Source of the DNA: Leptospira sp.
GTDB taxonomy: Bacteria > Spirochaetota > Leptospiria > Leptospirales > Leptospiraceae
Assembly (NCBI GenBank): GCA_016742255.1
Contig: JACVCB010000022.1
Coordinates: forward strand, 1-60,684
Reading direction: 5' to 3'
Length of the DNA: 60,684 bases
Part shown: positions 1 to 8,363 of the stretch, piece after piece
Layout: each line of letters opens with the position of its first letter
How positions within the stretch are numbered: the stretch's first letter is position 1
Notes under the pieces: model-generated
Seen by the model: only the letters and a program-made list of their open reading frames with translations
Told to the model about the DNA's origin: nothing
The model's database searches: none
Translations under genes and position numbers: made by a program

Positions 1-180
1 TTTGGCGCATCCCTCCTTCCAAGCGCTGTGCCAAAGATACCATTCTTCCCGAACCGCGCGGTACCTTGTCAAATCACTGCGCACTTCTTGCATCAGTAAT
101 TCCAATTCTTCCACTCGGCGAAAGAGGCGTAAGGTCAAAGCCTCCCACTCTTCCTGGTTCTCTGCCATCCATGGTTCCAT
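1..180 (-). CDS. Partial hypothetical protein (N-terminal 60 residues)
   Basis: An open frame on the minus strand starts at ATG 180 and runs off the left edge. The visible 60 residues are rich in Glu, Leu and Arg, with a predicted coiled-coil stretch (LTLRLFRRVEELELLMQEVR). An in-frame TAA lies two codons upstream of the ATG, so the start cannot be further out; Met5 at 168 is the alternative. No clear Shine-Dalgarno is visible. It is divergent from the dehydrogenase at 253. I do not recognise a family; the biased composition and intact frame are the only evidence that it is coding. Confidence 0.5.
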   Translation of the reverse strand, partial: MEPWMAENQEEWEALTLRLFRRVEELELLMQEVRSDLTRYRAVREEWYLWHSAWKEGCAK

Positions 181-252
181 AATTTATCTATCGGCGGATC
201 TTTTCTGTAAAATGTTGCTTTTTTAGTCCCGCGCGCATTCGATTCATGGATC

Positions 253-1857
253 ATGAGCTTTGTTTTTCCGACAGAAGATTCCATTCCCGCTGCTTACCGC
301 ATCTCACCCATCCACCAAACCAAATACCTTCTCGGTGGCGAAATTCTGGAGTGGAAGGGAGAAACACAAATCGTCAAGTCTCCAATTTTTCTTAAACGGA
401 ATGGCAAATTGGAACAAGTGGTTCTCGGTTCTTACCCAAGTTTCGATGAAACACAAAGTCTAAAAGCACTCGATGCCGCAGTGAAAGCTTACGACCACGG
501 AACAGGTGTTTGGCCCACTTCCACACCAGAGGAAAGGATTTTGGCAGTGAACCATTTTGTCTCCCTCATGAAAGAAAAACGGAACCAAATCATTTTACTT
601 CTGATGTGGGAAATTGGCAAAACAGAAAAGGATGCCACAAAAGAATTTGATCGCACCATCGAATACTTAGAAGACACAGTCGATGCACTCCGAGAACTGG
701 AATCCAATTCTTCTAAATACATACAAGAAAGTGGACTCATTGCCCAAATCAAACGTTCCCCTTATGGAGTGGTTTTGTGTATGGGGCCATTTAACTACCC
801 GTTAAACGAAACTTTTTGTACCTTAATCCCTGCAATCCTTATGGGAAATACGGTTGTTTTCAAACCAGCAAAGTATGGTGTTTTACTGTTAGAACCACTC
901 CTCGAATGTTTCCAAAAAGCCTTTCCACCTGGTGTCATCAACACTGTTTATGGTGATGGAGCCAAAGTCATTTCACCCATTATGGAATCAGGTAAAATTG
1001 ATGTGTTTGCTTTTATTGGTTCGAGCCAAACCGCAAATCTCATCACAAAAAAACACCCCAAACTCAACCGCCTAAGGTCTGTTCTCGGACTCAATGCCAA
1101 AAACCCTGCAATCATACTTCCCGATACCGATTTAAAAACAATGGTTCCTGAAATTGTATCGGGATCCTTGTCATACAATGGACAAAGGTGTACGGCACTC
1201 AAAATCCTTTTTGTCCACAAAGATATCTTAGATGAGTTTACCAAATTGTATTTGGAAGAATTTTCCAAATGGAAAGCAGGGATGCCTTGGGACAAAGATA
1301 TTAACTTTACTCCACTCCCTGAAGAAGGAAAAACCAAATGGCTCAAAGAACTTTTGGATGATGCAATACAACATGGGGCAAAGATCTTAAACCAAGGTGG
1401 TGGGGAAATTACAGAATCCTTTATGACTCCTGCCATCCTTTCACCAGTCTCACCTAACGCTCGTCTGTATCACGAAGAACAATTTGGACCACTTGTTCCG
1501 ATTGTCCCATTTACACACATTGAAGAACCAATGGAATACATCATCAATTCGAATATGGGCCAACAAGCAAGTGTGTTTGGGGAAGACCCAAAAACGATTG
1601 GAAAACTCATTGATACCTTGGTGAACCAAGTGGCTCGTGTGAATTGGAATGCACAATGCCAACGTGGACCCGATGTGTTTCCGTTTTCAGGAAGGAAGGA
1701 TTCTGCAGACGGAACCCTTTCTGTTTCCGATGCCCTACGTGTATTTTCCTTACGAACAGTGGTGAGCTTAAAGGACACGGAAAGGGGACGTAATCTTCTA
1801 GGAGATGTACTGAAGACAAAAAGTTCCCGTTACCTCTCAGAAGAATTTCACTTGTAA
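253..1857 (+). CDS. GapN-like aldehyde dehydrogenase (NADP-dependent glyceraldehyde-3-phosphate dehydrogenase family)
   Basis: 534-residue soluble aldehyde dehydrogenase. Family members oxidise an aldehyde with NAD(P)+; the closest type appears to be non-phosphorylating glyceraldehyde-3-phosphate dehydrogenase. Visible motifs are the Rossmann/cofactor segment GPFNYPLNE near residue 178, the GSSQTAN cofactor loop near 257, the nucleophile loop NGQRCTALK with Cys313, and the late EEQFGPLVPI motif. The usual ELGG general-base motif is replaced by GLNA, so the residue 34 positions before the Cys is Gly279, not Glu. The start is ATG 253; no strong ribosome site is seen. It stands alone on the plus strand, followed by a lipoprotein gene with its own ribosome site. 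Substrate is inferred only from overall resemblance. Confidence 0.85.
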   Translation: MSFVFPTEDSIPAAYRISPIHQTKYLLGGEILEWKGETQIVKSPIFLKRNGKLEQVVLGSYPSFDETQSLKALDAAVKAYDHGTGVWPTSTPEERILAVNHFVSLMKEKRNQIILLLMWEIGKTEKDATKEFDRTIEYLEDTVDALRELESNSSKYIQESGLIAQIKRSPYGVVLCMGPFNYPLNETFCTLIPAILMGNTVVFKPAKYGVLLLEPLLECFQKAFPPGVINTVYGDGAKVISPIMESGKIDVFAFIGSSQTANLITKKHPKLNRLRSVLGLNAKNPAIILPDTDLKTMVPEIVSGSLSYNGQRCTALKILFVHKDILDEFTKLYLEEFSKWKAGMPWDKDINFTPLPEEGKTKWLKELLDDAIQHGAKILNQGGGEITESFMTPAILSPVSPNARLYHEEQFGPLVPIVPFTHIEEPMEYIINSNMGQQASVFGEDPKTIGKLIDTLVNQVARVNWNAQCQRGPDVFPFSGRKDSADGTLSVSDALRVFSLRTVVSLKDTERGRNLLGDVLKTKSSRYLSEEFHL

Positions 1858-1929
1858 GTCCTTCAGTTTTCTCCGATCATTGAGAAAGGGGAATCCCTAA
1901 TTTGTTTTAATAGGGAAAGAGGGAGGAAA

Positions 1930-3192
1930 ATGTACAAACAGATTGTTCGAATGATTTCCTTCCTTGTTGCCTTGGGATTCCTTTCCTGTAATCCAGTCAA
2001 AGGGCGTGACGAGTATCTCTTATCTCTTGTCAATGGTTTGACAACTACCACCGTAACTACGGCATTCACGATTGGGACTTCTTCCAAGATCAATGTAACA
2101 AGCGCTAGTGTGATTCTGTATTATGGAACCCCACAATTATTTGGTTTTTCACTGGTATCACCACCAACTGCAAATGTAACCCTTGCTTTCACAAATTCTA
2201 AACTCAATGCAATTGGGAACTTAACCTTTACTCCAGCCAATTATAGTACAATTCAAACCATTACACTTACATCTAACACACAACTCATGGAGTCATCTTC
2301 ACTGAGTGTATCGGCAACAAGTGTAGATACAAATTATTCAGGTGTTTCTGGATCCATTACCATTAACCATAGAAATGTAAATATCGTTTATACCGGTAGT
2401 TCATTTATTTTTAAGGAAGACGATTCAGCACCTACACTGAATCCAATCCTCGGATTCCCGATCACAAATTGTTCGGTTGCCCCTGCCCTTCCAAATGGAT
2501 TATCATTGAACACAAGTACTTGTGTGATTTCAGGAACTCCTACAGACTCACAAGCAGGAACGACTTACACAGTCACTGCCACCGATGGAACCAATACAGA
2601 TACCGAAAATATAACCATTCGCATCACACCAACCGTTTATCGCATTTTTATTACTGCATCATCCTATGATGGAAATCTGCAAGGAGCCGCAGCAAACGGA
2701 CCTGCAGGTGCCGATCTCAAATGTAATTCTGATGCGAACACACCAGGTACTGGAACATACAAAGCTATGCTCACAGATGGAACGAATCGGAATGCATGTT
2801 CCACTGATAATTGTGGTGGTGGTGCAGGAGAGAACATAGATTGGGTCTTTCAATCTGGTAGAATCTACATACGCGCAAGTGATGCAGCGTCTCTTTTTAC
2901 TGCGAATGCATCTGGAATCATAAATGCTCCCGCTGCCAATATGCTAAGCCAAAGTTTTGCTTCTGGCACAACCAAGTATTTTTGGACTGGTTTTGCTGTA
3001 TCGAATTATTGGCAGGAGGCAACCGCCCAATCTTCCAATAGCTGTAATGACTGGACAAGTAATGCTAATACAGCCACTGCAAGTGAAGGCGGAAGGGTCG
3101 GAGCATCTAATACAACCGACTACACTGCTTTTCGATCGGGGAGTGGAAGGAGTTGCGATACCTTTTATTACTTACTCTGTGTCGAACAATAA
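1930..3192 (+). CDS. DUF1554 lipoprotein with an Ig-like (He_PIG) domain
   Basis: 420-residue surface-type lipoprotein. A signal peptide ends in GFLSC, a spirochaetal lipobox, so Cys near residue 20 is probably lipidated. Residues about 40-150 are Ser/Thr-rich beta sequence. Residues about 155-235 resemble a putative Ig domain (LPNGLSLNTSTCVISGTP). From about 237 to the end is a DUF1554 domain, common in leptospiral lipoproteins, recognisable by FITASSYDGNL, GADLKCNSDAN, the Trp-containing segment after GENIDWVFQ, and paired cysteines. A good ribosome site (GGGAGGAAA) precedes ATG 1930. The function of DUF1554 is not established; outer-membrane or exported location is inferred from the lipobox. 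Confidence 0.85.
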   Translation: MYKQIVRMISFLVALGFLSCNPVKGRDEYLLSLVNGLTTTTVTTAFTIGTSSKINVTSASVILYYGTPQLFGFSLVSPPTANVTLAFTNSKLNAIGNLTFTPANYSTIQTITLTSNTQLMESSSLSVSATSVDTNYSGVSGSITINHRNVNIVYTGSSFIFKEDDSAPTLNPILGFPITNCSVAPALPNGLSLNTSTCVISGTPTDSQAGTTYTVTATDGTNTDTENITIRITPTVYRIFITASSYDGNLQGAAANGPAGADLKCNSDANTPGTGTYKAMLTDGTNRNACSTDNCGGGAGENIDWVFQSGRIYIRASDAASLFTANASGIINAPAANMLSQSFASGTTKYFWTGFAVSNYWQEATAQSSNSCNDWTSNANTATASEGGRVGASNTTDYTAFRSGSGRSCDTFYYLLCVEQ

Positions 3193-3328
3193 TCCCAAAC
3201 ATTTCCACCAAATCCTGTGGATGAATCTTTGGATCATCCTAAAACAAAACAAATTCGTGTTTTAAAAACAAATCCAACCAGGTATTTTCTTCTCGCTTTC
3301 TTCAAAAATTCCATTACACTTTCCCACC

Positions 3329-4606
3329 GTGATCCAAATCCTTATCAATTCTATTGCTGGCAAAACCGTATCCCTCACCCAAAAAACAACAGACTCCCTG
3401 TTAAAAGGGGTTCAATTCCTAGTCAAAGGAAGTCTCTCTTCTACGGGCGATGGATTGGATTTACTCTCCAATGCTTTTTTTTATAAACCTGAATGGAGAG
3501 ATGCCCTCCAAAAACTCGGCGTACAAGTGAAGGACAAAGGTATCCGATCCAATGAAGAGTTCCAAAAAACAATCGAACTCACAAACGAAGCCTTTGACAA
3601 AGCACTCTTCAAAGTAGAACTCACAGCAAAAAAAAGTGATGATATGGTGTTCGATAACCGTATGGTCTCAAGTATATTAGGAAGTTCTCATAACCAAAAA
3701 TTCAAACTCACAAAAATTGATATGAGTTTTCGAACTTTTGGAAAAGACATCACGGCAAAAGAAACCATCACAGAATACCTAAACTCAGGCAAAACAAAAT
3801 CTGTCTTATTTTTACCGGGGCTTTTTACGGACGAAACAGTTTGGCAAGAACAAACTGTCGAATACAAAGACAGGAAAATTACGTCTCCAGGCCTTGCTAC
3901 GGAACTAGCGGAATGCGGATACTTCTCTTTTTATCTCAGATACAACCATGGTCTACCCATCCATGAAAATGGAAAAAAACTCATGCACTTACTTGATGTA
4001 TTTTTTGAAGAAAATAAAGAAATCCATCCAGATATCATCTGTTATAGTTTGGGTTGTTTGATTTTTCGATCCTGTATGTACCATGCAAAATTAGAAAACA
4101 AACCTTGGATTACAAGACTTGGGAAAATCACACTCGTTGCAGCACCTAACAAAGGTTCATATTTAGAAAAAATTGGTTTTTGGTTGGGTTTTTTATTTGA
4201 AAAGAGTCCAAACGTTGCCTTAAAGATCATTGGAATGATCGGAAATTTGAGAAGTGATGCCATCAAAGATTTATCATTTGGTCTCATCCGAAAAGAGGAA
4301 AAAGGTTGGAAGGAAACAATTTCTGGATACTTTGCAGAGACTTATTTTGGCGAATTGGATGATTTGGATGTGTACCAAGCATATGCTCTTATGGAGGGCC
4401 CTGAGAATCCACTACAGAATTTTTTAGGTGATGGAATCGTTGAGAAAAAAAGCCTAACCTATTTAACGGACAAAGTGTTCGATAAAAAACCAAATCCTGC
4501 ACTTCGTACATTGGAATTAAAAAAACAAAACCATTTTTCCATCATCAGCTCCCGTCCCCTCATCCATTGGGTGAAGGAAGTATTTGGTGTGGCACCAAAA
4601 GTTTAA
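3329..4606 (+). CDS. Alpha/beta hydrolase (lipase/esterase-like)
   Basis: 425 residues with a probable alpha/beta-hydrolase core in the C-terminal two thirds. FLPGLFTDETVW (about residue 169) is the oxyanion-hole strand. The nucleophile elbow is CYSLGC, with Cys in place of the first Gly of GxSxG. GDGIVEKKSL supplies a candidate acid and KKQNHFSII a candidate His near residue 398. The N-terminal 120 residues are helical and unassigned. The start is a GTG at 3329 with no visible ribosome site, so the N-terminus is uncertain. The 3' end overlaps the convergent deacetylase gene by 4 bases. No signal peptide, so the enzyme is likely cytoplasmic or peripheral; substrate unknown. Confidence 0.7.
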   Translation: MIQILINSIAGKTVSLTQKTTDSLLKGVQFLVKGSLSSTGDGLDLLSNAFFYKPEWRDALQKLGVQVKDKGIRSNEEFQKTIELTNEAFDKALFKVELTAKKSDDMVFDNRMVSSILGSSHNQKFKLTKIDMSFRTFGKDITAKETITEYLNSGKTKSVLFLPGLFTDETVWQEQTVEYKDRKITSPGLATELAECGYFSFYLRYNHGLPIHENGKKLMHLLDVFFEENKEIHPDIICYSLGCLIFRSCMYHAKLENKPWITRLGKITLVAAPNKGSYLEKIGFWLGFLFEKSPNVALKIIGMIGNLRSDAIKDLSFGLIRKEEKGWKETISGYFAETYFGELDDLDVYQAYALMEGPENPLQNFLGDGIVEKKSLTYLTDKVFDKKPNPALRTLELKKQNHFSIISSRPLIHWVKEVFGVAPKV

Positions 4607-5535
4607 ATTGCCAATGCTTCCAAATGCACTTTTACAGATTCCGAAAGTGCATGGAAATCATACCCACCTTCCAAAAACGATAAAAGTTTGCCTGCAGAGT
4701 AAGTGTTTGCAATTTTTTTCACTTCTTCAGTCAGTTTTTCATAAGAAGAGGTATTCAAATTCATACCAGCTAACGGGTCTTTTGTGTGTGCATCAAACCC
4801 AGCTGAAACCAATACAAACTCAGGTTGGAAAGTTTCCATCTCTTTATGCACCTTTAGAAATTGGTCTAAATACTCTTTTTCTTCGGCACCTCTTGCCATA
4901 GGCAAATTGAGTGTGCAACCTGTGCCTTTCCCTTTGCCTCGTTCTTGTGAGGAACCAGTCCCTGGGTAAAAAGGGTATTGGTGGAGAGATACAAAATATA
5001 TAGAGTCATCTTCGTAAAACTGGTGTTGGGTGCCATTCCCATGATGCACGTCCCAATCCAATATCAAAATTCGTTTGATCCCTTGTGTCTGAAGGTATTT
5101 GGCAGTGATTGCAATATTGTTGAATAAACAAAATCCCATCGCATGATCTGCTTCCGCATGATGGCCTGGAGGCCGAACAAGAGCCATACCGTTTTTTAAT
5201 TTACCATCTAAAATGTCTTGTGCAAGAGTCACACCTGCCCCTACCGCAAAACTTGCCGCCTGAAACGAATTTGGCGAAAAAACAGTATCTCCATCTAAAT
5301 ACCCAGATCCTTTTTCTTCACAAACTTTTCCCACCAAACGAACGTAATTTGGATCGTGAATCATCGAAATCAATGACAAAGGAGCTTCCTTAAACGATTT
5401 TATCCATTCAAAAGATTGAGAAGGTAAGTCAGAAATTTTGTCTAAAATTGATTCTAAACGTACATGGGTTTCTGGATGACCTGGACCAGTTTTGTGATCC
5501 AAAAATGAGGAATGGAATGAGATACCCGTTTTCAT
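4603..5535 (-). CDS. Histone-deacetylase-family protein (class II / acetylpolyamine amidohydrolase-like)
   Basis: 310 residues, full length for the zinc-dependent arginase/deacetylase fold. Motifs in order: RPPGHHAE (catalytic His pair), GFCLFNNIAI, DWDVHHGNGT (Asp and His zinc ligands), SLHQYPFYPGTG, SAGFDAHTKDP (second Asp ligand) and LEGGYD (catalytic Tyr). Bacterial members act on acetylated small molecules such as polyamines or on acetyl-lysine proteins; the substrate here is unknown. The start codon overlaps the upstream gene's stop (ATGA), indicating translational coupling with the 189-residue protein. A second, more divergent family member lies at 22651-23550. Confidence 0.9.
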   Translation of the reverse strand: MKTGISFHSSFLDHKTGPGHPETHVRLESILDKISDLPSQSFEWIKSFKEAPLSLISMIHDPNYVRLVGKVCEEKGSGYLDGDTVFSPNSFQAASFAVGAGVTLAQDILDGKLKNGMALVRPPGHHAEADHAMGFCLFNNIAITAKYLQTQGIKRILILDWDVHHGNGTQHQFYEDDSIYFVSLHQYPFYPGTGSSQERGKGKGTGCTLNLPMARGAEEKEYLDQFLKVHKEMETFQPEFVLVSAGFDAHTKDPLAGMNLNTSSYEKLTEEVKKIANTYSAGKLLSFLEGGYDFHALSESVKVHLEALAI

Positions 5536-6095
5536 TGGAATAACATAAACCTTTCGATATAAACAATCATCTCAATGATCTCAGCGATAATCCGATCAAT
5601 TTGTTTTGTAATTTGAATTTTTTCGTCTGGTGAAATTGTTTTGTCCAAACCTGCATTTCCATAAACAGCATAAAATGTTTTGATATCATTTGAGAAGTCT
5701 GAGTTAAACCAATCCTTAAACACTCGTTGTTTCATTTTGTATTCAGGTCGGATTCCACCTGTGATTTCCCAAATCCCACCTTCACCAAAACGTAATCGTA
5801 ATTCAAACAAACCTCTATCCTTTCGTATGTACACTTCTTCATCAGATTGTGCAAAATCAAGTTTTCGTAACATCACAAGTACGATCAGAATGTTTTCTAA
5901 ATATTCAATTAAATCTTTTTTTTCAGTACCGCTGATTTTTGCATCATCACCCAAATGTTGGAGATAGGACTCCCCCATCGATTTATAAAGTTTTGAGACT
6001 TCCACCATTCGGTCTTTAAATTGAGTTTGTTCTGATAAAACTTCTGGGAAACGACCATAGGATTTGATCTGGAAGTCATTTGTGATTTCAATCAT
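5532..6095 (-). CDS. Hypothetical protein, coupled to the deacetylase
   Basis: About 187 residues, mostly helical and acidic, with a central beta stretch (DRGLFELRLRFGEGGIWEI) and a C-terminal amphipathic helix. No signal peptide or membrane segment. I do not recognise the family. ATG 6095 is preferred; a TTG at 6101 in the same frame would add two residues, and neither has a clear ribosome site. Its stop overlaps the deacetylase start by 4 bases, so the two are probably co-translated and may share a process. Confidence 0.7.
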   Translation of the reverse strand: MIEITNDFQIKSYGRFPEVLSEQTQFKDRMVEVSKLYKSMGESYLQHLGDDAKISGTEKKDLIEYLENILIVLVMLRKLDFAQSDEEVYIRKDRGLFELRLRFGEGGIWEITGGIRPEYKMKQRVFKDWFNSDFSNDIKTFYAVYGNAGLDKTISPDEKIQITKQIDRIIAEIIEMIVYIERFMLFQ

Positions 6096-6181
6096 GCCCA
6101 AATTTTGGGAGAGTAAGGGAATTTCGTCAATCGATTCGATTTGAAATTTCTTTCATGTGAGAAAAACTTGTCATAAAGACC

Positions 6182-7144
6182 ATGAAACCATTATTCACAT
6201 TCCTACTCTTATTTGTTTTTGTCTCCTGCCAGTCGGTCTCCTCCACCAAAAGCCAACAAAAATCGGGTTCTATCCAGGAATCACCTGAATTTATAGAAGG
6301 ACTCTATATTAATACCAAAACGATACGGGATAAAAAACGTTGGAGTTTACTTTTCCAAGTCATGAAAGATGCGGGTATGAATACCGCTGTTGTCGATATG
6401 CAACCGTACCCACCTTCACCAGAACAAGTTGCAGAAGCAAAAGCACTTGGTATTTATATGGTGGCAAGAGTTGTAAACTTCGAAGGTGGTTTACTTGAAA
6501 ATACACCAAACGCAAACCTTGTTTCTTCCATCCAAAAATCAATTCGTAAGGCCTGTGAATTAGGATTCCCTGAAATTCAATTGGATTACATTCGATATGC
6601 TGATGGTGGTACTAACTTTAGCATGAGTTATGAAAAAAGATACGAATCAATTTTAGGAATCATCAAAGACCATAAAGAAAAAACCAAAGACAGTTGTCCT
6701 AGTGATACAAAGTGGTCTGCTGATATTTTTGGAAGGGTTCCTTTCATTGAAAATGATGTCATAGGTCAAAAAGTAGAACCGTTTAGTGAGGAACTGAATG
6801 GACTATATCCAATGTTATACCCATCCCATTTTTATGGTTTGACCAAACGAGTTTCAGATCCTTATGGAACCATCAAGGATGGACTTGACCTAACAGTCAA
6901 AAGGGCCAAACAAGGAACAAAAGCAATTGCTTGGGTCCAAGGATTCAAAATGATGGTAGGTCCAAGCAAATTGAGTTATATTGATTACATCAAAGTGCAG
7001 ATGCAAGGGGCAAAAGATTCTGCAGGCCATGGTTTTATCGTTTGGAATGCAGGGAATGAATACCTAGAAACCATGAATGCATATGAAAAATACAAAAAGG
7101 AACCAACACCTAACAGCACAAAAGTTTCCAAAAACGAAGAATAA
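6182..7144 (+). CDS. Putative glycoside-hydrolase-like lipoprotein (DUF4015 type)
   Basis: 320 residues. An N-terminal signal sequence ends in LFVFVSC, a spirochaetal lipobox with Cys near residue 16. The body resembles the DUF4015/GH13-like TIM-barrel family: GLYINTKTIRD at the first strand, MNTAVVDMQP at the second, IYMVARVVNFEG, the characteristic EIQLDYIRYADGG near residue 137, then WSADIFGR, GLYPMLYPSHFYG, AIAWVQGFKM and FIVWNAGNEY as successive strands. The Asp in LDYIRY is the likely catalytic residue by family analogy. Envelope location and carbohydrate substrate are inferred. It is flanked by minus-strand genes and is monocistronic. Confidence 0.8.
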   Translation: MKPLFTFLLLFVFVSCQSVSSTKSQQKSGSIQESPEFIEGLYINTKTIRDKKRWSLLFQVMKDAGMNTAVVDMQPYPPSPEQVAEAKALGIYMVARVVNFEGGLLENTPNANLVSSIQKSIRKACELGFPEIQLDYIRYADGGTNFSMSYEKRYESILGIIKDHKEKTKDSCPSDTKWSADIFGRVPFIENDVIGQKVEPFSEELNGLYPMLYPSHFYGLTKRVSDPYGTIKDGLDLTVKRAKQGTKAIAWVQGFKMMVGPSKLSYIDYIKVQMQGAKDSAGHGFIVWNAGNEYLETMNAYEKYKKEPTPNSTKVSKNEE

Positions 7145-7200
7145 CTTCATTTTTGGAGATATACTTCACTAGGAATTCTGAAGCAAATTTACAAAGGTGT

Positions 7201-7233
7201 AATAAAAGGAAGTGGGATTATTTCCCTGCTTCC
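7201..7233 (-). terminator. Rho-independent terminator of the lipase/foldase block
   Basis: Read on the minus strand, GGAAG-CA-GGG pairs with CCC-A-CTTCC around an AAATAAT loop (7208-7233), followed by TTTTATT. It overlaps the last codons of the foldase gene ending at 7218 and closes the block. Confidence 0.65.
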
Positions 7234-8240
7234 TCTATATTTTTTCTCCTTGAATAGGCATCAGCTTCTTCTTCTGAACCTAACATTTGGATGCGAAGTT
7301 CTTTCAATTTTTTCTCTTTCTCTGCTTGCGAAAGATTGGCATTTTCTCTTAAAAATTCTCTTTCTTTGGATTCGTAGGAAGAAATTGATTCTGAAAATTT
7401 AGCTTCTTTTTTACGTTCATTCGCCAAACTTTCTGCCTTTTCTTTTCCAAAGTATTTGGATTCGATTTTAAATAGGTATTTTTCTTTTTCTTTCGGATCC
7501 GTAAGTGTGGAAAACTCTTTATCACGAAGAGACATTTCCATCTGGTAATGATCAAACTTATCTTCTCTCGATACTAAAGAATCATAATAGTTTCCATAGG
7601 TTTTTTTCTTAAATTCTTCAAATTGTTTTACACGAAGATCAGCAGGAAGGTTTGCCGATTGTTTAATAAAATTATTTGTACCTTCCAAAAAGCTAACTTG
7701 TGATTCTTCCATCCCAAATATTAAGTCTGCTTTATCAGAAAGCACTTCTCTACGTTTGGATTTAATTTTTTCATACAACTCCAAAAATGGAAGGTCCGTA
7801 GGTTGTTCCCACTTTCGGTATTCTTCCTCATATCGGAAGTAGGAAACAAATAAGTCTTTTACTTTTTCTTTGTCTGGGGATTCATATTCAGCATCAATAT
7901 AGGCAAGAATCGTCGCATTACACTGATCAGGTGTAAAATCAGGTTTGCATTTGCGTCTTAAGGCCCACACTTCCCAAACAAAATTGATCTTACCTGATTT
8001 AAGATCATCAAGTAACTCTAAATAAGGTTTGGTTCGATCTTCTCGAAAAGGAGAGATCGCCTCATCCCAAAACCCTTCTCCATTTCCCATTGGGGAAATA
8101 CGGTCAGAAGCCATTTGTTCTTCTGGCGATAAGGATTCTTTGGAAATCCCACCACCATCTGATTGTTTTAGAAAAAAAAGTAAACCGACAAAAAGAATGA
8201 GAAAGAGGATAACAACGAGTAATATTTTTTTAAAATCCAT
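7218..8240 (-). CDS. Lipase-specific foldase (Lif)-like protein, cassette 1
   Basis: 340 residues. A short cytoplasmic start and one strong membrane anchor (about residues 6-24) are followed by a long charged helical periplasmic domain. This matches the architecture of Lif/LifO steric chaperones, which fold secreted lipases in the periplasm. Supporting segments are KINFVWEVWALRRK followed by an ILAYI helix (like the first Lif mini-domain), SDKADLIFGMEE near residue 172 (Lif proteins carry an FG-x-EA-like element), and a C-terminal KELRIQMLGSEEEADAY repeat of the same pattern. The gene directly follows a lipase gene but behind a terminator. No good ribosome site precedes ATG 8240. The similarity is weak at the residue level and rests on architecture plus context. 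Confidence 0.72.
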   Translation of the reverse strand: MDFKKILLVVILFLILFVGLLFFLKQSDGGGISKESLSPEEQMASDRISPMGNGEGFWDEAISPFREDRTKPYLELLDDLKSGKINFVWEVWALRRKCKPDFTPDQCNATILAYIDAEYESPDKEKVKDLFVSYFRYEEEYRKWEQPTDLPFLELYEKIKSKRREVLSDKADLIFGMEESQVSFLEGTNNFIKQSANLPADLRVKQFEEFKKKTYGNYYDSLVSREDKFDHYQMEMSLRDKEFSTLTDPKEKEKYLFKIESKYFGKEKAESLANERKKEAKFSESISSYESKEREFLRENANLSQAEKEKKLKELRIQMLGSEEEADAYSRRKNIEEAGK

Positions 8241-8314
8241 TTGTAGTATCGAAAAAACCTTTGGGGAACATTTAAAAATTTAAGAAGAATAGAAGATTGG
8301 AATTTTGCGTACAA

Positions 8315-8343
8315 TAAAAAAGCCGACGGTAGAACCATCGGCC
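8315..8343 (-). terminator. Terminator/attenuator between lipase 1 and its foldase
   Basis: On the minus strand GCCGATGG-TTCTA-CCGTCGGC (8322-8343) forms an 8-pair stem with one G-T pair, followed at once by TTTTTTATTG. It lies 21 bases after the lipase stop and about 75 bases before the foldase start. It should stop most transcripts, so foldase expression depends on read-through or a weak local promoter. Confidence 0.85.
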
Positions 8344-8363
8344 TTTCCTTTGAGTGGATATAA

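Noticed and set aside
2..226. Plus-strand 74-residue frame at the left edge
   Set aside because: Ser/Arg-rich composition looks non-coding; the minus strand gives a more protein-like partial gene with a proper start.
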